Positions 27,401-34,440 of a DNA stretch of 62,527 nucleotides are shown here, in pieces. Origin of the DNA: an uncultured Rickettsiales bacterium (lineage in GTDB: Bacteria; Pseudomonadota; Alphaproteobacteria; Micavibrionales; GCA-2720935). Numbering within the stretch: position 1 is the stretch's first letter; the number at the start of each line of letters is the position of its first letter. The notes beneath the pieces are model-generated. The model searched no databases, had not been told where the DNA came from, and worked only from the letters and a program-made list of their open reading frames with translations. The position numbers were made by a program, and so were the translations under genes. The stretch spans positions 1-62,527 of the forward strand of contig CATLOR010000005.1 of NCBI GenBank assembly GCA_950054255.1, in the 5' to 3' direction.

Positions 27401-27552
27401 AGGGTGAAAAAGCAGAGCATCATAGCTTTACAAGCTCTCTACCGGTGCAAGCATTTAAAGAAATTGCCCCTGTTCTTAATCCTATTTTAGAATCACGACC
27501 TGCGACTGAAATATCACTGTCACAAGCACATATATCTTTTAAGCCTTTGTAA
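24484..27552 (+). CDS. Divergent class A penicillin-binding protein (transglycosylase-transpeptidase)
   Basis: The 1022-residue protein has a cytoplasmic N-terminus, one membrane helix (about residues 28-46) and two extracytoplasmic domains. The glycosyltransferase 51 domain shows VENRE (residues 175-179, catalytic Glu) and AGGSTLATQ (residue 216 on). The transpeptidase domain shows STAK (SxxK, near residue 507), SIN (SxN, near 609) and KTGT (near 927). The long distance between SxN and KTGT means a large insert, and the protein exceeds the usual 750-850 residues of class A PBPs. It would polymerise and cross-link peptidoglycan. It has its own promoter and converges on cpdR. Confidence 0.85.
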   Translation: MALKDCKTEALLEDVRETKQKRRLSKLAPWLYAVIASMAAGTLFVWGENKTSLFQSRFFQTIAQQFSYQLKSPPFAQEYIKAPTGPYNQRFGYQQADMFRDRFNAYGFQMDACTVGTNITYQGLPIFPLYQEKSQAGLTILDRNDYVLDQTRFPEQVFDDFEAIPDFAVHALLYVENRELLQEHHSRQNPAIEWDRFMHAGFEFMLKYMGYTRDVAGGSTLATQLEKVRHSRDGVTYTPQDKLSQMLSASVKVYRDGDETEAERQRIVLDYMNAMPLAARSGFGEVTGLAEGLSVWFGVDLDEAHELFTKGDEELREAEKKQLAVLYRQILSLIMAVQRPSAYLNAEWEYLQNRVDVYIPLLRKEEILSREMAEYVLNARIKPNVSRAPNVSLPTDKSADLVRLGLLPLFNTQSLYDLVRYDGVVQTTIDKDVSSLVTQLLHDFSDPESGVADSLIGYRMADRETMSEIIYSFTLYEKTEDGNVLRVQTDNYEGELNLNEGSKLELGSTAKLRTLITYLEVVEAIYRSSQDNPEFVFNQDPLSLFVQDYIKKNIQTHSIGALLEQAMQRDYSANPYEPFYTGGGRHYFNNFNDHDNHRRVTVKEALYKSINLPFIRMMQDITTYYMHQNEPELEMLLTERSDERRLSYMKEFAHDEGRLFVWRAFNKYRGHSGEDIVSELAKNTKGNLHELATLYRSVLPQNSYQDMVNFIMPLCVNCDDGEEVLSAYSRYEITKYSLNDRAYLSRTHPLDLWVSQRLVQDPSLSWQDLQKGANEVIEESYEWLFNTHNTRRQNSTIRTVLEKHAFKNIEHHWHALGFPFERMVPSYASALGVSGDQPSALAKLVGIIQNDGVSVEPYKYTSIKMALDTPYECHFTYQSQEGERVLSSEIAQIVQTGLQGVVSHGTAIRARNTVRLSDGSVLTVGGKTGTGDNRLKLYDENGTLISDKAQNRTATFVFTIGDRFYGTIVAYVEGEKAEHHSFTSSLPVQAFKEIAPVLNPILESRPATEISLSQAHISFKPL

Positions 27553-27557
27553 GAAAT

Positions 27558-27917
27558 CTAAGCAGCGAGTGTGCGTTCAACCTGTGTCACAAGATCATTT
27601 AAATGAAAAGGCTTTGATAAAATTTCTGTTTGCCCTTTTAACGGGTTTCGATCACTCATGGCAACGGCGGCAAAGCCTGTGATGAACATAATTTTTAAAC
27701 TTTCCTTGATGTCTTTCGCGCGTGTCGCTAGCTCAACACCATCCATGCCAGGCATGACAATATCGGCGAGAAGCATGTCATAGTCATTTTGTGTGATTGC
27801 GCTTAAGGCTTGAATACCATCTTCGCGGACTTCGACGCTGTGTCCTGCTTTTTCCAAAGCAAGTTTTAAAAATTGCCTCATAGAGGAATCATCTTCTGCA
27901 ATCAGTATTTTTGCCAT
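27558..27917 (-). CDS. cpdR: CpdR-like single-domain response regulator
   Basis: A 119-residue receiver domain without an output domain. The acidic pocket is AEDDSS, the phospho-acceptor aspartate is in LLADIVMPGMDG, and the switch residues are T in MFITGFAA and K in LSKPFHL. Length, the DIVMPGMDGVELA segment and the LSKPFHLNDLV ending match CpdR, the adaptor that in Caulobacter controls ClpXP-mediated proteolysis and is dephosphorylated as the cell cycle begins. Other stand-alone receivers are possible, so the gene symbol rests on similarity only. Confidence 0.8.
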   Translation of the reverse strand: MAKILIAEDDSSMRQFLKLALEKAGHSVEVREDGIQALSAITQNDYDMLLADIVMPGMDGVELATRAKDIKESLKIMFITGFAAVAMSDRNPLKGQTEILSKPFHLNDLVTQVERTLAA

Positions 27918-27963
27918 GGTCTTAAAATAGTCTGTTTTAGTTAAAAAAGTAAAGAGTCTTTAT

Positions 27964-27999
27964 AAAAAAAGGCTCACTTCTATATAAAGAAATGAGCCT
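27964..27999 (-). terminator. Intrinsic terminator for leftward transcription
   Basis: Reading leftward, a 12-bp stem with one mismatch (AGGCTCATTTCT with AGAAGTGAGCCT) is followed by seven T residues. It lies upstream of cpdR, so it must end a separate leftward transcript. Confidence 0.75.
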
Positions 28000-28153
28000 A
28001 TAGATTTAGCAGTATAGGGAGGAAACATCTTAACAAGAGGGATCTTGTAAGACGCCCAAAGACATAAAAATATTTATGTCGCAATGCAAAATATAAGGAG
28101 TTTTGGAAAGCAAAGCAAGATTAAAGTATAGGTAAAATCAATATTCTTTCTAT
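27964..28153 (-). ncRNA. Candidate small RNA transcribed leftward
   Basis: In the 350-base gap between cpdR and the next gene, the minus strand carries a promoter (28160-28187), about 190 bases with several hairpins, and a strong intrinsic terminator (27964-27999). Hairpins include GACATAAA/TTTATGTC and CTTACAAGA/TCTTGTTAAG. The RNA would contain UUUCCUCCC (28025-28017) and ACUCCUU (28101-28095), both complementary to ribosome-binding sites, as in several alphaproteobacterial regulatory RNAs. I see no open reading frame. A 6S RNA is another option, but I could not fit its closing stem. Confidence 0.42.
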
Positions 28154-28159
28154 TTTGTA

Positions 28160-28187
28160 ATTATATTGCGTATGCACATATTTTGAA
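28160..28187 (-). promoter_or_regulatory. Candidate promoter for the leftward small RNA
   Basis: On the minus strand, TTCAAA (28187-28182) and a consensus TATAAT (28165-28160) are separated by 16 bases. Confidence 0.45.
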
Positions 28188-28202
28188 TAAGGTGTTTTTA
28201 AG

Positions 28203-28240
28203 TTGACATAAAAACACTGTTTGGTAAAACTATCTTATTA
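28203..28240 (+). promoter_or_regulatory. Promoter of the 246-residue membrane protein (TTGACATAA type)
   Basis: TTGACA at 28203-28208 within TTGACATAA lies 65 bases before the start codon. The -10 is weak; candidates fall around AAACTATCTTATTA (28227-28240). Confidence 0.45.
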
Positions 28241-28267
28241 TTTTAATTGACATGGGAGAGATATAAA

Positions 28268-29008
28268 ATGCCTTTATCAGCGATAAAACAGCGTCGCGCG
28301 CTTAAAAACTTAGAACAAGATTATAAATTGTTAGCACAAGAAAACGGGCTTATCGGTGCGTTTAACAAAGAAAGCACAAGAGGATTCTTAGAATATTTAA
28401 ATGCCGGAACAGGATTGAAAGGATCGCAGCAAGTTACATATGAAGCCCTTTTAGGGATGACAATTGAATATTTATCACGCTCGGAAAAAGACGATGGCAT
28501 TGGTCAGGCGCTTTCTATTTTAGAAAGGCATTCATTTGTCACACTGACAGATGAAGATCTCTTTAAAAATAGATATAAAGAGCAAGTAAAAATGAGCCGT
28601 AATCTTAATTTATTCCTAGCGACATTTATGGGCGCATGTTTTGGTGGTTTTCTATTTATCATAGGATCCGCAGCAATGAGCGTTGTGAGCGCTCCAATGT
28701 TGTCTGTTGCAGGTGCTATTTTTGCTGGTGGTATGGCTGTTGGTGGTGTTGCTGGATTTTTGGCGATTTCTAAAAATAAAGCCTATAAGGAGTCAACTGT
28801 TGAGGCAAAGGCTGATGCTTTATATACACGTCACTATAAACAAGCATATGCGGATAGAATGTTTGCGCGTGAGTTTTTAAGCAAGAAGAGTGTTTTACAT
28901 CTTTTTGAGAAAGCGTCATCGCCAGAAGGAGAGATGACAGTTCGTATTCGTGAGGCGCATTCTTTAAAACTGATGCCCGCACCGAGCGTAAAAAGGATAA
29001 GTTTGTAA
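28268..29008 (+). CDS. Membrane protein, member 1 of a three-gene family
   Basis: The start is the ATG at 28268, with GGGAGAG upstream. The 246-residue protein has a helical N-terminal domain of about 110 residues, a glycine- and alanine-rich hydrophobic hairpin (about residues 118-170, two membrane helices) and a basic, helical C-terminal tail. The order and length match two other proteins in this window (33470 and 35286), and a stretch before the membrane segment is similar (YEALLGMTIEYL compared with RDDVATLLYNDL, then a spaced Y/F-rich helix and a +KE+ segment). I do not recognise a named family. A terminator follows. Confidence 0.75.
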   Translation: MPLSAIKQRRALKNLEQDYKLLAQENGLIGAFNKESTRGFLEYLNAGTGLKGSQQVTYEALLGMTIEYLSRSEKDDGIGQALSILERHSFVTLTDEDLFKNRYKEQVKMSRNLNLFLATFMGACFGGFLFIIGSAAMSVVSAPMLSVAGAIFAGGMAVGGVAGFLAISKNKAYKESTVEAKADALYTRHYKQAYADRMFAREFLSKKSVLHLFEKASSPEGEMTVRIREAHSLKLMPAPSVKRISL

Positions 29009-29034
29009 AATTACATTACAGGATAATTTTTATA

Positions 29035-29067
29035 AAAAGTGATTCTTTAAAAAAAGAATCACTTTTT
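29035..29067 (+). terminator. Intrinsic terminator
   Basis: A 14-bp stem (AAAAGTGATTCTTT with AAAGAATCACTTTT) closed by a short A-loop and followed by further T residues ends the preceding gene; it can work in both directions. Confidence 0.88.
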
Positions 29068-29071
29068 TGTT

Positions 29072-29119
29072 CATCTATATATTGTGTATGAATATATGCC
29101 TAACTACTATAGGTAGTGG
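29072..29119 (+). promoter_or_regulatory. Pair of NrdR boxes over the nrdAB promoter
   Basis: Box 1 at 29072-29087 (CATCTATATATTGTGT) matches the NrdR consensus ACACWATATATWGTGT at 13 of 16 positions. Box 2 at 29104-29119 (CTACTATAGGTAGTGG) matches at 11 of 16. The gap of 16 bases gives three helical turns between the boxes, the usual NrdR arrangement. A promoter TTGTGT (29082-29087) and TACTAT (29105-29110), 17 bases apart, is covered by both boxes. NrdR is an ATP/dATP-sensing repressor, so this implies repression of nrdAB when dATP is high. Confidence 0.72.
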
Positions 29120-29544
29120 GTATTATGGTACTCTTCGTGATGAATTCATGGGTATTCTCAGGTGCAAAAAAAACTCAAAAAAGTAATTTTTTTTCTTTTT
29201 TCGATTCTAAAAACAAAGGTGATTGACCTTTCAGAGGATTCAAATAGATTGAATTTATTCACTTTTTTGGACGTTATTTTCCATGTGATGAAAGTTTCAT
29301 TAAAAAAGAAAATTCTTGCATCACGGAATCAATATCTGGTAGATTTATTGTTATCAGACACAAGACCTTGTATGTCTTACCACTCTGGTAAAGATTTACG
29401 TTTCAGGTAAAAAGTCGTTCAAAACGTTTGAAAATCGGGCAAAATACAATTTGCTGGGGTGGGGTTTTATTACCTAAAGGTTTTTAAGCGTTATTTAGAG
29501 AGAGATAATAAAGTAATTAAAAAGAAGAAAAGGAGTTTCCGCCC
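29120..29544 (+). other. Long untranslated leader of nrdAB
   Basis: About 425 bases separate the NrdR-box promoter from the nrdA start. I see no convincing gene in it: an 82-codon frame from a GTG at 29162 has no good ribosome site and an odd composition. There is a second possible promoter (TTGACC then TAGATT, 16 bases apart, starting near 29223) and a short inverted repeat TTCAAAACGTTTGAA at 29418-29432. The last 40 bases contain the ribosome site AAAAGGAG of nrdA. Confidence 0.5.
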
Positions 29545-31365
29545 GTGTTCGATATAGCCCAAATGCAAAAAGGTCCTCGCGTTGAAATCGATCATAACCG
29601 TGATGAGTTTCTAACTGATTTCGGTAAGACAACATTGAAAGATCGTTACTTAATGCCAGAAGAAGAATTTCAAGATCTCTTTGCGCGTGTATCGATGTAT
29701 TACGCGGATGATTCTGCGCATGCTCAACGTCTTTATGATTATATTTCAAATCTATGGTTTATGCCGGCAACACCTGTTTTATCAAATGGTGGTACAAGCC
29801 GTGGTCTTCCGATCTCTTGTTTCTTGAATGAGGCAGAAGATTCACTGAGTGGGATCGTTGATTTGTGGAATGAAAATGTTTGGTTAGCAGCTCTTGGTGG
29901 CGGTATCGGTAGCTACTGGGGTAATATCCGTTCAATCGGTGAGTCTGTGAGCCGCAATGGTAAAACAAGCGGTATTGTTCCTTTCATTAAAGTACAAGAT
30001 TCAATGACAATGGCGATTTCTCAAGGGTCGCTCCGTCGTGGATCGGCCGCGTGTTATCTTGATATTCACCACCCAGAGATTGAAGAATTTATTGAAATTC
30101 GCCGACCAACAGGAGGAGATCCTAACCGTAAAGCTTTGAATTTACATCATGGTGTTCTTATTTCTGATGCCTTTATGCGTGCGGTTGAAAATGATGAAGA
30201 ATGGGCATTACTTTCACCAAAAGATGGTCATGTTGTTGATAAAGTATCTGCGCGTTCGCTTTGGATCCGTTTGTTAACAGCACGTATTGAAACAGGTGAA
30301 CCTTATATCTTAAATATTGATCACGTAAACCGTGCAATTCCTCAACATCATAAAATGGCAGGTCTTTCTGTTAAGATGTCAAATCTATGTAGTGAGATTA
30401 CATTGCCAACAGGAATCGATCAGCATGATCAAATGCGTACAGCGGTTTGTTGTTTGTCTTCTCTAAACTTAGAGAAATTCCTAGAGTGGCAAGATCATCC
30501 AACATTTATTGAAGATGTAATGCGCATGCTTGATAATGTGTTAGAAGACTTTATTCAAAAAGCACCAGACTATATGTCGAAAGCAAAATATTCTGCGATG
30601 CGTGAGCGTTCAGTTGGTTTAGGTGTGATGGGTTTCCACTCATTCCTACAATCAATGATGATCCCATTTGAAGGTGTAATGGCGAAAGTATGGAACCGTC
30701 GTATGTTCTCTCATATTAAGTCACAAGCTGATAAAGCATCTGTCACTTTAGCGCATGAGCGTGGTGCATGTCCTGATGCGGCTGAATATAATATTATGGA
30801 GCGTTTCTCTAACAAGATGGCGATTGCTCCAACAGCGTCGATTTCAATCATTTGTGGTGGTGCTTCTCCAGGGATTGAGCCAATGGCTGCGAATGCTTAT
30901 ACGCATAAAACATTATCTGGGTCTTATGCCGTTAAGAATAAGTACCTTGAGAAGATCTTGGAAGAAAAAGGTCATAATGATGAAGATACATGGAGCTCAA
31001 TCTTTACGCATGAAGGGTCTGTACAACATCTTGATTTCTTAAGTGATGAAGAAAAAGATGTTTTCAAAACAGCCTTTGAACTCGATCAACGTTGGTTGAT
31101 TGAACATGCGGCAGATCGCACACCATTTATCTGTCAGGCGCAGTCTTTGAACGTTTTCTTACCAGCTGATGTTCACAAGAAAGATTTACATGAAATACAC
31201 TATCTTGCATGGAAAAAAGGTGTTAAGAGTCTGTATTACTGTCGTTCTAAGTCTATTCAGCGTGCTGAATCTAAGACGAGTGCTGATAAAGCCTTGGCGA
31301 TGGAGGCTGCTGCTTTAGCTGAGGCTGAAGACAATAAGTATGAAGAATGCTTAGCGTGCCAATAA
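29545..31365 (+). CDS. nrdA: Class I ribonucleotide reductase, large subunit
   Basis: NrdA reduces ribonucleoside diphosphates to deoxy forms, using a radical supplied by NrdB. The 606-residue protein lacks the ~90-residue N-terminal ATP-cone found in E. coli NrdA and begins almost directly with the catalytic core. Active-site cysteines lie in LPISCFLNEAEDS, KMSNLCSEITLPT and TAVCCLSSLNLE; the radical-transfer tyrosine pair is in KSLYYCRSKS; and the C-terminal thioredoxin-reducible pair is ECLACQ. Short NrdA proteins of this kind occur in Rickettsiales. The gene is 51 bases ahead of nrdB, and NrdR boxes lie upstream. Confidence 0.95.
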   Translation: MFDIAQMQKGPRVEIDHNRDEFLTDFGKTTLKDRYLMPEEEFQDLFARVSMYYADDSAHAQRLYDYISNLWFMPATPVLSNGGTSRGLPISCFLNEAEDSLSGIVDLWNENVWLAALGGGIGSYWGNIRSIGESVSRNGKTSGIVPFIKVQDSMTMAISQGSLRRGSAACYLDIHHPEIEEFIEIRRPTGGDPNRKALNLHHGVLISDAFMRAVENDEEWALLSPKDGHVVDKVSARSLWIRLLTARIETGEPYILNIDHVNRAIPQHHKMAGLSVKMSNLCSEITLPTGIDQHDQMRTAVCCLSSLNLEKFLEWQDHPTFIEDVMRMLDNVLEDFIQKAPDYMSKAKYSAMRERSVGLGVMGFHSFLQSMMIPFEGVMAKVWNRRMFSHIKSQADKASVTLAHERGACPDAAEYNIMERFSNKMAIAPTASISIICGGASPGIEPMAANAYTHKTLSGSYAVKNKYLEKILEEKGHNDEDTWSSIFTHEGSVQHLDFLSDEEKDVFKTAFELDQRWLIEHAADRTPFICQAQSLNVFLPADVHKKDLHEIHYLAWKKGVKSLYYCRSKSIQRAESKTSADKALAMEAAALAEAEDNKYEECLACQ

Positions 31366-31416
31366 AAAAAAATCAAATAAGAGATAAAGAAAAATATAAT
31401 AAAGGAGTGAGAGAAA

Positions 31417-32475
31417 ATGTCAGGAGACGTTAAAAATTTTGAAACAGGTACAGTCATTGAAACATTACCCGTCGATCAAAAATGTCGCTTGTTAAAAGAA
31501 AACCCAGTTTACAAACCTTTTGGGTATCCATGGGCGTATGAGGCGTGGTTAACGCAACAACGTATTCATTGGTTACCAGAAGAAGTGCCTTTGGCTGAAG
31601 ATGTTCGTGACTGGAAAAACAAATTAACAGCGGCTGAGCGTAACTTGTTGACACAAATTTTCCGTTTCTTCACACAAGCTGACGTTGAGGTAAATAACTG
31701 CTACATGCGTCACTATACAAAAGTCTTTAAACCGACAGAAGTTTTAATGATGTTGGTTGCTTTCTCAAACATGGAAACAGTGCATGTTGCAGCTTACTCG
31801 CACCTTCTTGATACAATTGGTATGCCAGAAGTTGAATATTCTGCCTTCTTAAAATACGAAGAGATGAAAGACAAATATGACTATATGCAAGAGTTTGGCA
31901 CAGAAACATTAGAAGATGTTGCTTTGACTCTGGCGGTCTTTGGTGGCTTTACAGAAGGATTACAGCTTTTTGCTTCTTTTGCGATTTTGATGAACTTCCA
32001 GCGTTTCAATAAAATGAAGGGGATGGGACAAATCGTTGCTTGGTCTGTGCGTGATGAAACATTACATACATTGTCTGCTATCAAATTGTTCAAAGCGTTC
32101 ATTGATGAAAATAAACAAATCTGGACAGATGAGTTAAAAACAAAAATCACAGATGCTTGTAAAACAATCATCGAACATGAAGATGCCTTTATTGATCTTG
32201 CCTTTGAAATGGGCGGTATTGAAGGTTTGGAAGCAAGCGAAGTTAAAGCCTATATCCGTTATATTGGTAACCGTCGTTTAACACAGCTTGGTTTAGAGGC
32301 GATCTTTGATGTTGATAAAAACCCACTTCCTTGGATGGATGTCATTATGAATGGGGCTGAGCACACAAACTTCTTTGAAAACCGTGCAACAGAATATTCT
32401 CGTGCCTCAACACAAGGCACATGGGAAGATGCTTTCTCAAGCGGTGTCTTCACAAGCGAAGAAGAAGCAGCTTAA
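31417..32475 (+). CDS. nrdB: Class I ribonucleotide reductase, small subunit
   Basis: NrdB (352 residues) houses the diiron-tyrosyl radical site. Likely ligands are D89 in FFTQADVEVNN, E120 and H123 in FSNMETVHVAAYSHL, and later glutamates and a histidine in GFTEGLQL and VRDETLHTLS; the radical tyrosine is Y127. No ATP-cone is fused at either end. An excellent ribosome site (AAAGGAGTGAG) precedes the ATG. A terminator follows, so nrdAB form a two-gene unit. Confidence 0.95.
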   Translation: MSGDVKNFETGTVIETLPVDQKCRLLKENPVYKPFGYPWAYEAWLTQQRIHWLPEEVPLAEDVRDWKNKLTAAERNLLTQIFRFFTQADVEVNNCYMRHYTKVFKPTEVLMMLVAFSNMETVHVAAYSHLLDTIGMPEVEYSAFLKYEEMKDKYDYMQEFGTETLEDVALTLAVFGGFTEGLQLFASFAILMNFQRFNKMKGMGQIVAWSVRDETLHTLSAIKLFKAFIDENKQIWTDELKTKITDACKTIIEHEDAFIDLAFEMGGIEGLEASEVKAYIRYIGNRRLTQLGLEAIFDVDKNPLPWMDVIMNGAEHTNFFENRATEYSRASTQGTWEDAFSSGVFTSEEEAA

Positions 32476-32494
32476 CATTTTTAAAATTACATTT

Positions 32495-32530
32495 AAGAGG
32501 CTCCGTATTTAAGTTACGGAGCCTCTTCTT
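32495..32530. terminator. Bidirectional terminator between nrdB and the pentapeptide-repeat gene
   Basis: A 13-bp perfect stem (AAGAGGCTCCGTA with TACGGAGCCTCTT) has A-rich and T-rich flanks and lies between two converging genes. Confidence 0.9.
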
Positions 32531-33317
32531 ATTTGACATTTTGGCAGGAGGTAAAACGGATTGCATCCTTATACATATAAGGAAAGGCATAAGTATTACT
32601 GAAATCACAACATTCAAATTGAAGGCCTTGAATATCGTTTTTTGAAACAGGTTCAAAAATTGGATTATCTAAACGAGCGAAAGAAAAACGCGCATGGCGG
32701 AGGTCACAATGATGGAATTTTGTTTGATCCAGTAAACATAGCGCGCGCTTTTCTTTCTCGTAATCAATCAGGGTTGAAAAACGACTCTCACTTAAAATGG
32801 CATTATCAAATTTTGTGTAGCTAAGGTCACATCCTGAGAAATCAGCACTAGCCCCTTCAGTCGTATAGCCAATACAGTGATGATCTTCTAAATCTTTTCG
32901 GGTGTAATCCCCTGAAAAATCGCATCGCTTTAGAGAACTACCAGAAAAATCGACACCTTCTATGAAGCTGTTTTTAAAAACACCACCATCATAATGGCCG
33001 TAAGCAAGGCTCAAGCGTTTAAATTTAAAGCGGTTTATCTCTCTTTTCTCTTTGTTGGCGAGTAAAATCTCTAGCCCATCGAAAGGATCTGTAAGATCAG
33101 CATAACTAAGATCAATGCCGCGACGTATAGCTTCTTCGACACAGTCTTTAAAGCTATAAAAGGATAGATCAGGATCTGAGAATAAGACCGCCTGGCTTCC
33201 TGTTTTTAGGCGTGAAACAATCCTAAATTTGAGCGGCATAGACATCAAATCCTGACCAAGGCTAAGGCTGAATTGGGTGTGATGTTTATGTGCGTTATCC
33301 TGTGAGGATTCCTGCAT
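32529..33317 (-). CDS. Pentapeptide-repeat-like protein
   Basis: The 262-residue protein contains many units of the A(D/N)LxF type, such as GVDFSGSSLKRCDFSG, ADFSGCDLSYTKFDNAIL and FHHCDLRHARFSFARLDN, which would fold as a right-handed quadrilateral beta helix. The N-terminal 80 residues are not repetitive. Cysteines are frequent at the second position of repeats (CDF, CDL). Such proteins often act as protein-binding surfaces, including DNA gyrase mimics, but nothing here specifies the partner. It stands alone and converges on nrdB. Confidence 0.75.
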   Translation of the reverse strand: MQESSQDNAHKHHTQFSLSLGQDLMSMPLKFRIVSRLKTGSQAVLFSDPDLSFYSFKDCVEEAIRRGIDLSYADLTDPFDGLEILLANKEKREINRFKFKRLSLAYGHYDGGVFKNSFIEGVDFSGSSLKRCDFSGDYTRKDLEDHHCIGYTTEGASADFSGCDLSYTKFDNAILSESRFSTLIDYEKEKRALCLLDQTKFHHCDLRHARFSFARLDNPIFEPVSKNDIQGLQFECCDFSNTYAFPYMYKDAIRFTSCQNVK

Positions 33318-33409
33318 AAAAGGCTCCTTATCCGACCTGTGTGATTCGTTTGTTTTTCTTATAATTTAAGGATCGCATGCGAATCATAAAGAAAAGGTTA
33401 AGATAGATA

Positions 33410-33438
33410 TTGACATAATTTTTATCATATTGTACGTT
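33410..33438 (+). promoter_or_regulatory. Promoter of the 218-residue membrane protein (TTGACATAA type)
   Basis: TTGACA at 33410-33415 within TTGACATAA and TACGTT at 33433-33438 are 17 bases apart; the start codon lies 60 bases after the -35 element. Confidence 0.55.
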
Positions 33439-33469
33439 ATGGCAACTTTAATATGATCGGAGATATAGA

Positions 33470-34126
33470 ATGCCAAGAGAACCACAAACTCAAATCGGTT
33501 TTTCAGATTTAAAAGAGCTATTAGAAACACGTGGGAATGCTGGAACAACAACATTAAAGATTGAATTTAATGAAACGGTTTTAGATGTTTTTGCAAACGT
33601 TCTAAATCAAACATTTAATTTAAGTGATGAAGACGCTGTAACACGTGATGATGTTGCGACACTGCTTTATAATGATTTGATGTATTCTGGTCAGGATGCG
33701 GTCGCTAATAATGTGATTACGAAATTGAATAAAGAAAAGTATCGTGTTGTAAAAGCGCAAGAGAAAGAGAGTTTTATAACGGATTTTAAAGAGCGGGATA
33801 AAGGTGAAAGCCTTCTAGCTGAGATGATTATATTTGGTGCTATAGGCATAGTTGGTGGGGGAGTTGTTGGAATGGTATTGAATTCTGCTATTGTTTGGGG
33901 GGTGATAGCCGCAGTCTCTACCTTTGGTGTTACTAGCATGACAGCGATTAGTAATCTAAAAGCGAAGCGAACAAGATCCGCGCGTGCAGAGACGAGCTAT
34001 CACAATCATTTAAAACAAACTGAAAAAGCGCAAGAACGCCTAGGCGAGGTTGCTAAAAGTAATTTCACTCTAACAGAAGCGAATAAACTTACGGTAAAAC
34101 AACTCCCACAACCAAAATTTATGTAG
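33470..34126 (+). CDS. Membrane protein, member 2 of a three-gene family
   Basis: This 218-residue protein is a clear paralogue of the gene at 35286. The N-terminal domains share FNExxLDVxAxxxNxxFxLxD, then AVTRDDVATLLYNDL compared with AVSRQDLAGLLYADI. A hydrophobic, glycine-rich pair of helices follows (about residues 122-163, IIFGAIGIVGGGVVG), and then a basic tail ending in KQLPQPKFM, which resembles FKRLPEAKL of the paralogue. No catalytic motif is visible. It lies just upstream of a candidate structured RNA and phoH. Confidence 0.75.
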   Translation: MPREPQTQIGFSDLKELLETRGNAGTTTLKIEFNETVLDVFANVLNQTFNLSDEDAVTRDDVATLLYNDLMYSGQDAVANNVITKLNKEKYRVVKAQEKESFITDFKERDKGESLLAEMIIFGAIGIVGGGVVGMVLNSAIVWGVIAAVSTFGVTSMTAISNLKAKRTRSARAETSYHNHLKQTEKAQERLGEVAKSNFTLTEANKLTVKQLPQPKFM

Positions 34127-34141
34127 CTTAAAAAAGTCCTT

Positions 34142-34169
34142 TTCACCGATTCGCAAATCATGATACACT
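34142..34169 (+). promoter_or_regulatory. Promoter of the phoH leader RNA
   Basis: TTCACC (34142-34147) and TACACT (34164-34169), preceded by TGA, are separated by 16 bases. Transcription should begin near 34176. Confidence 0.5.
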
Positions 34170-34175
34170 AAAGAT

Positions 34176-34386
34176 GTTCTCGCAATCAGGGGGACGTCTT
34201 TAACCTTAACACTCTTAAGGATCTTTATTTGAGATATAGGACACACCAGTATATCACTCAGTTTCTCCATTTAGATGGAAGCGGTGGTGCCCCTGACTGT
34301 TTAAAAACGCCTTTCCTTTTAGACCATATGGCAAACTTTAAAAACGGCTTTGATAAGCATGATGCTTTCAAGGCCGTTTTTGCTTT
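34176..34386 (+). ncRNA. Structured leader or small RNA upstream of phoH
   Basis: This 314-base gap holds no supportable gene but is rich in paired segments. A long-range stem joins CAATCAGGGGGAC (near 34180) with GTGCCCCTGACTG (near 34288-34300), about 95 bases apart. Inside it are hairpins CCTTAA/TTAAGG, GATATA/TATATC and CCAT/ATGG. The RNA ends in an intrinsic terminator (34340-34386), 55 bases before the phoH start codon. It could be a regulatory leader that decides read-through into phoH, or a separate small RNA. I do not recognise a known class. Confidence 0.5.
34340..34386 (+). terminator. Intrinsic terminator before phoH
   Basis: A long hairpin pairs AAAAACGGCTTTGA with TCAAGGCCGTTTTT (one G-T pair), extended internally by AAGCAT/ATGCTT, and is followed by a T-rich tract. 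Confidence 0.85.
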
Positions 34387-34440
34387 TTGGTATTTAAAAG
34401 AAATAGGCATCAACCTCTAGCTTTAAGGAGCCTAACGAAC

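Noticed and set aside
28011..28080. RNase P RNA or SRP RNA because of GGGAGGAAA
   Set aside because: The conserved context (AGUCCGGGC of RNase P, GGUCCGGAAGGAAGCAG of SRP RNA) is absent.
29162..29410. Possible 82-codon gene in the nrdA leader
   Set aside because: It begins at a GTG with no ribosome site, its composition looks random (phenylalanine/lysine runs), and it lies inside the region best explained as leader sequence.
34229..34420. Possible 63-codon gene before phoH
   Set aside because: The frame runs through the terminator hairpin and lacks a ribosome site; paired RNA segments explain the region better.
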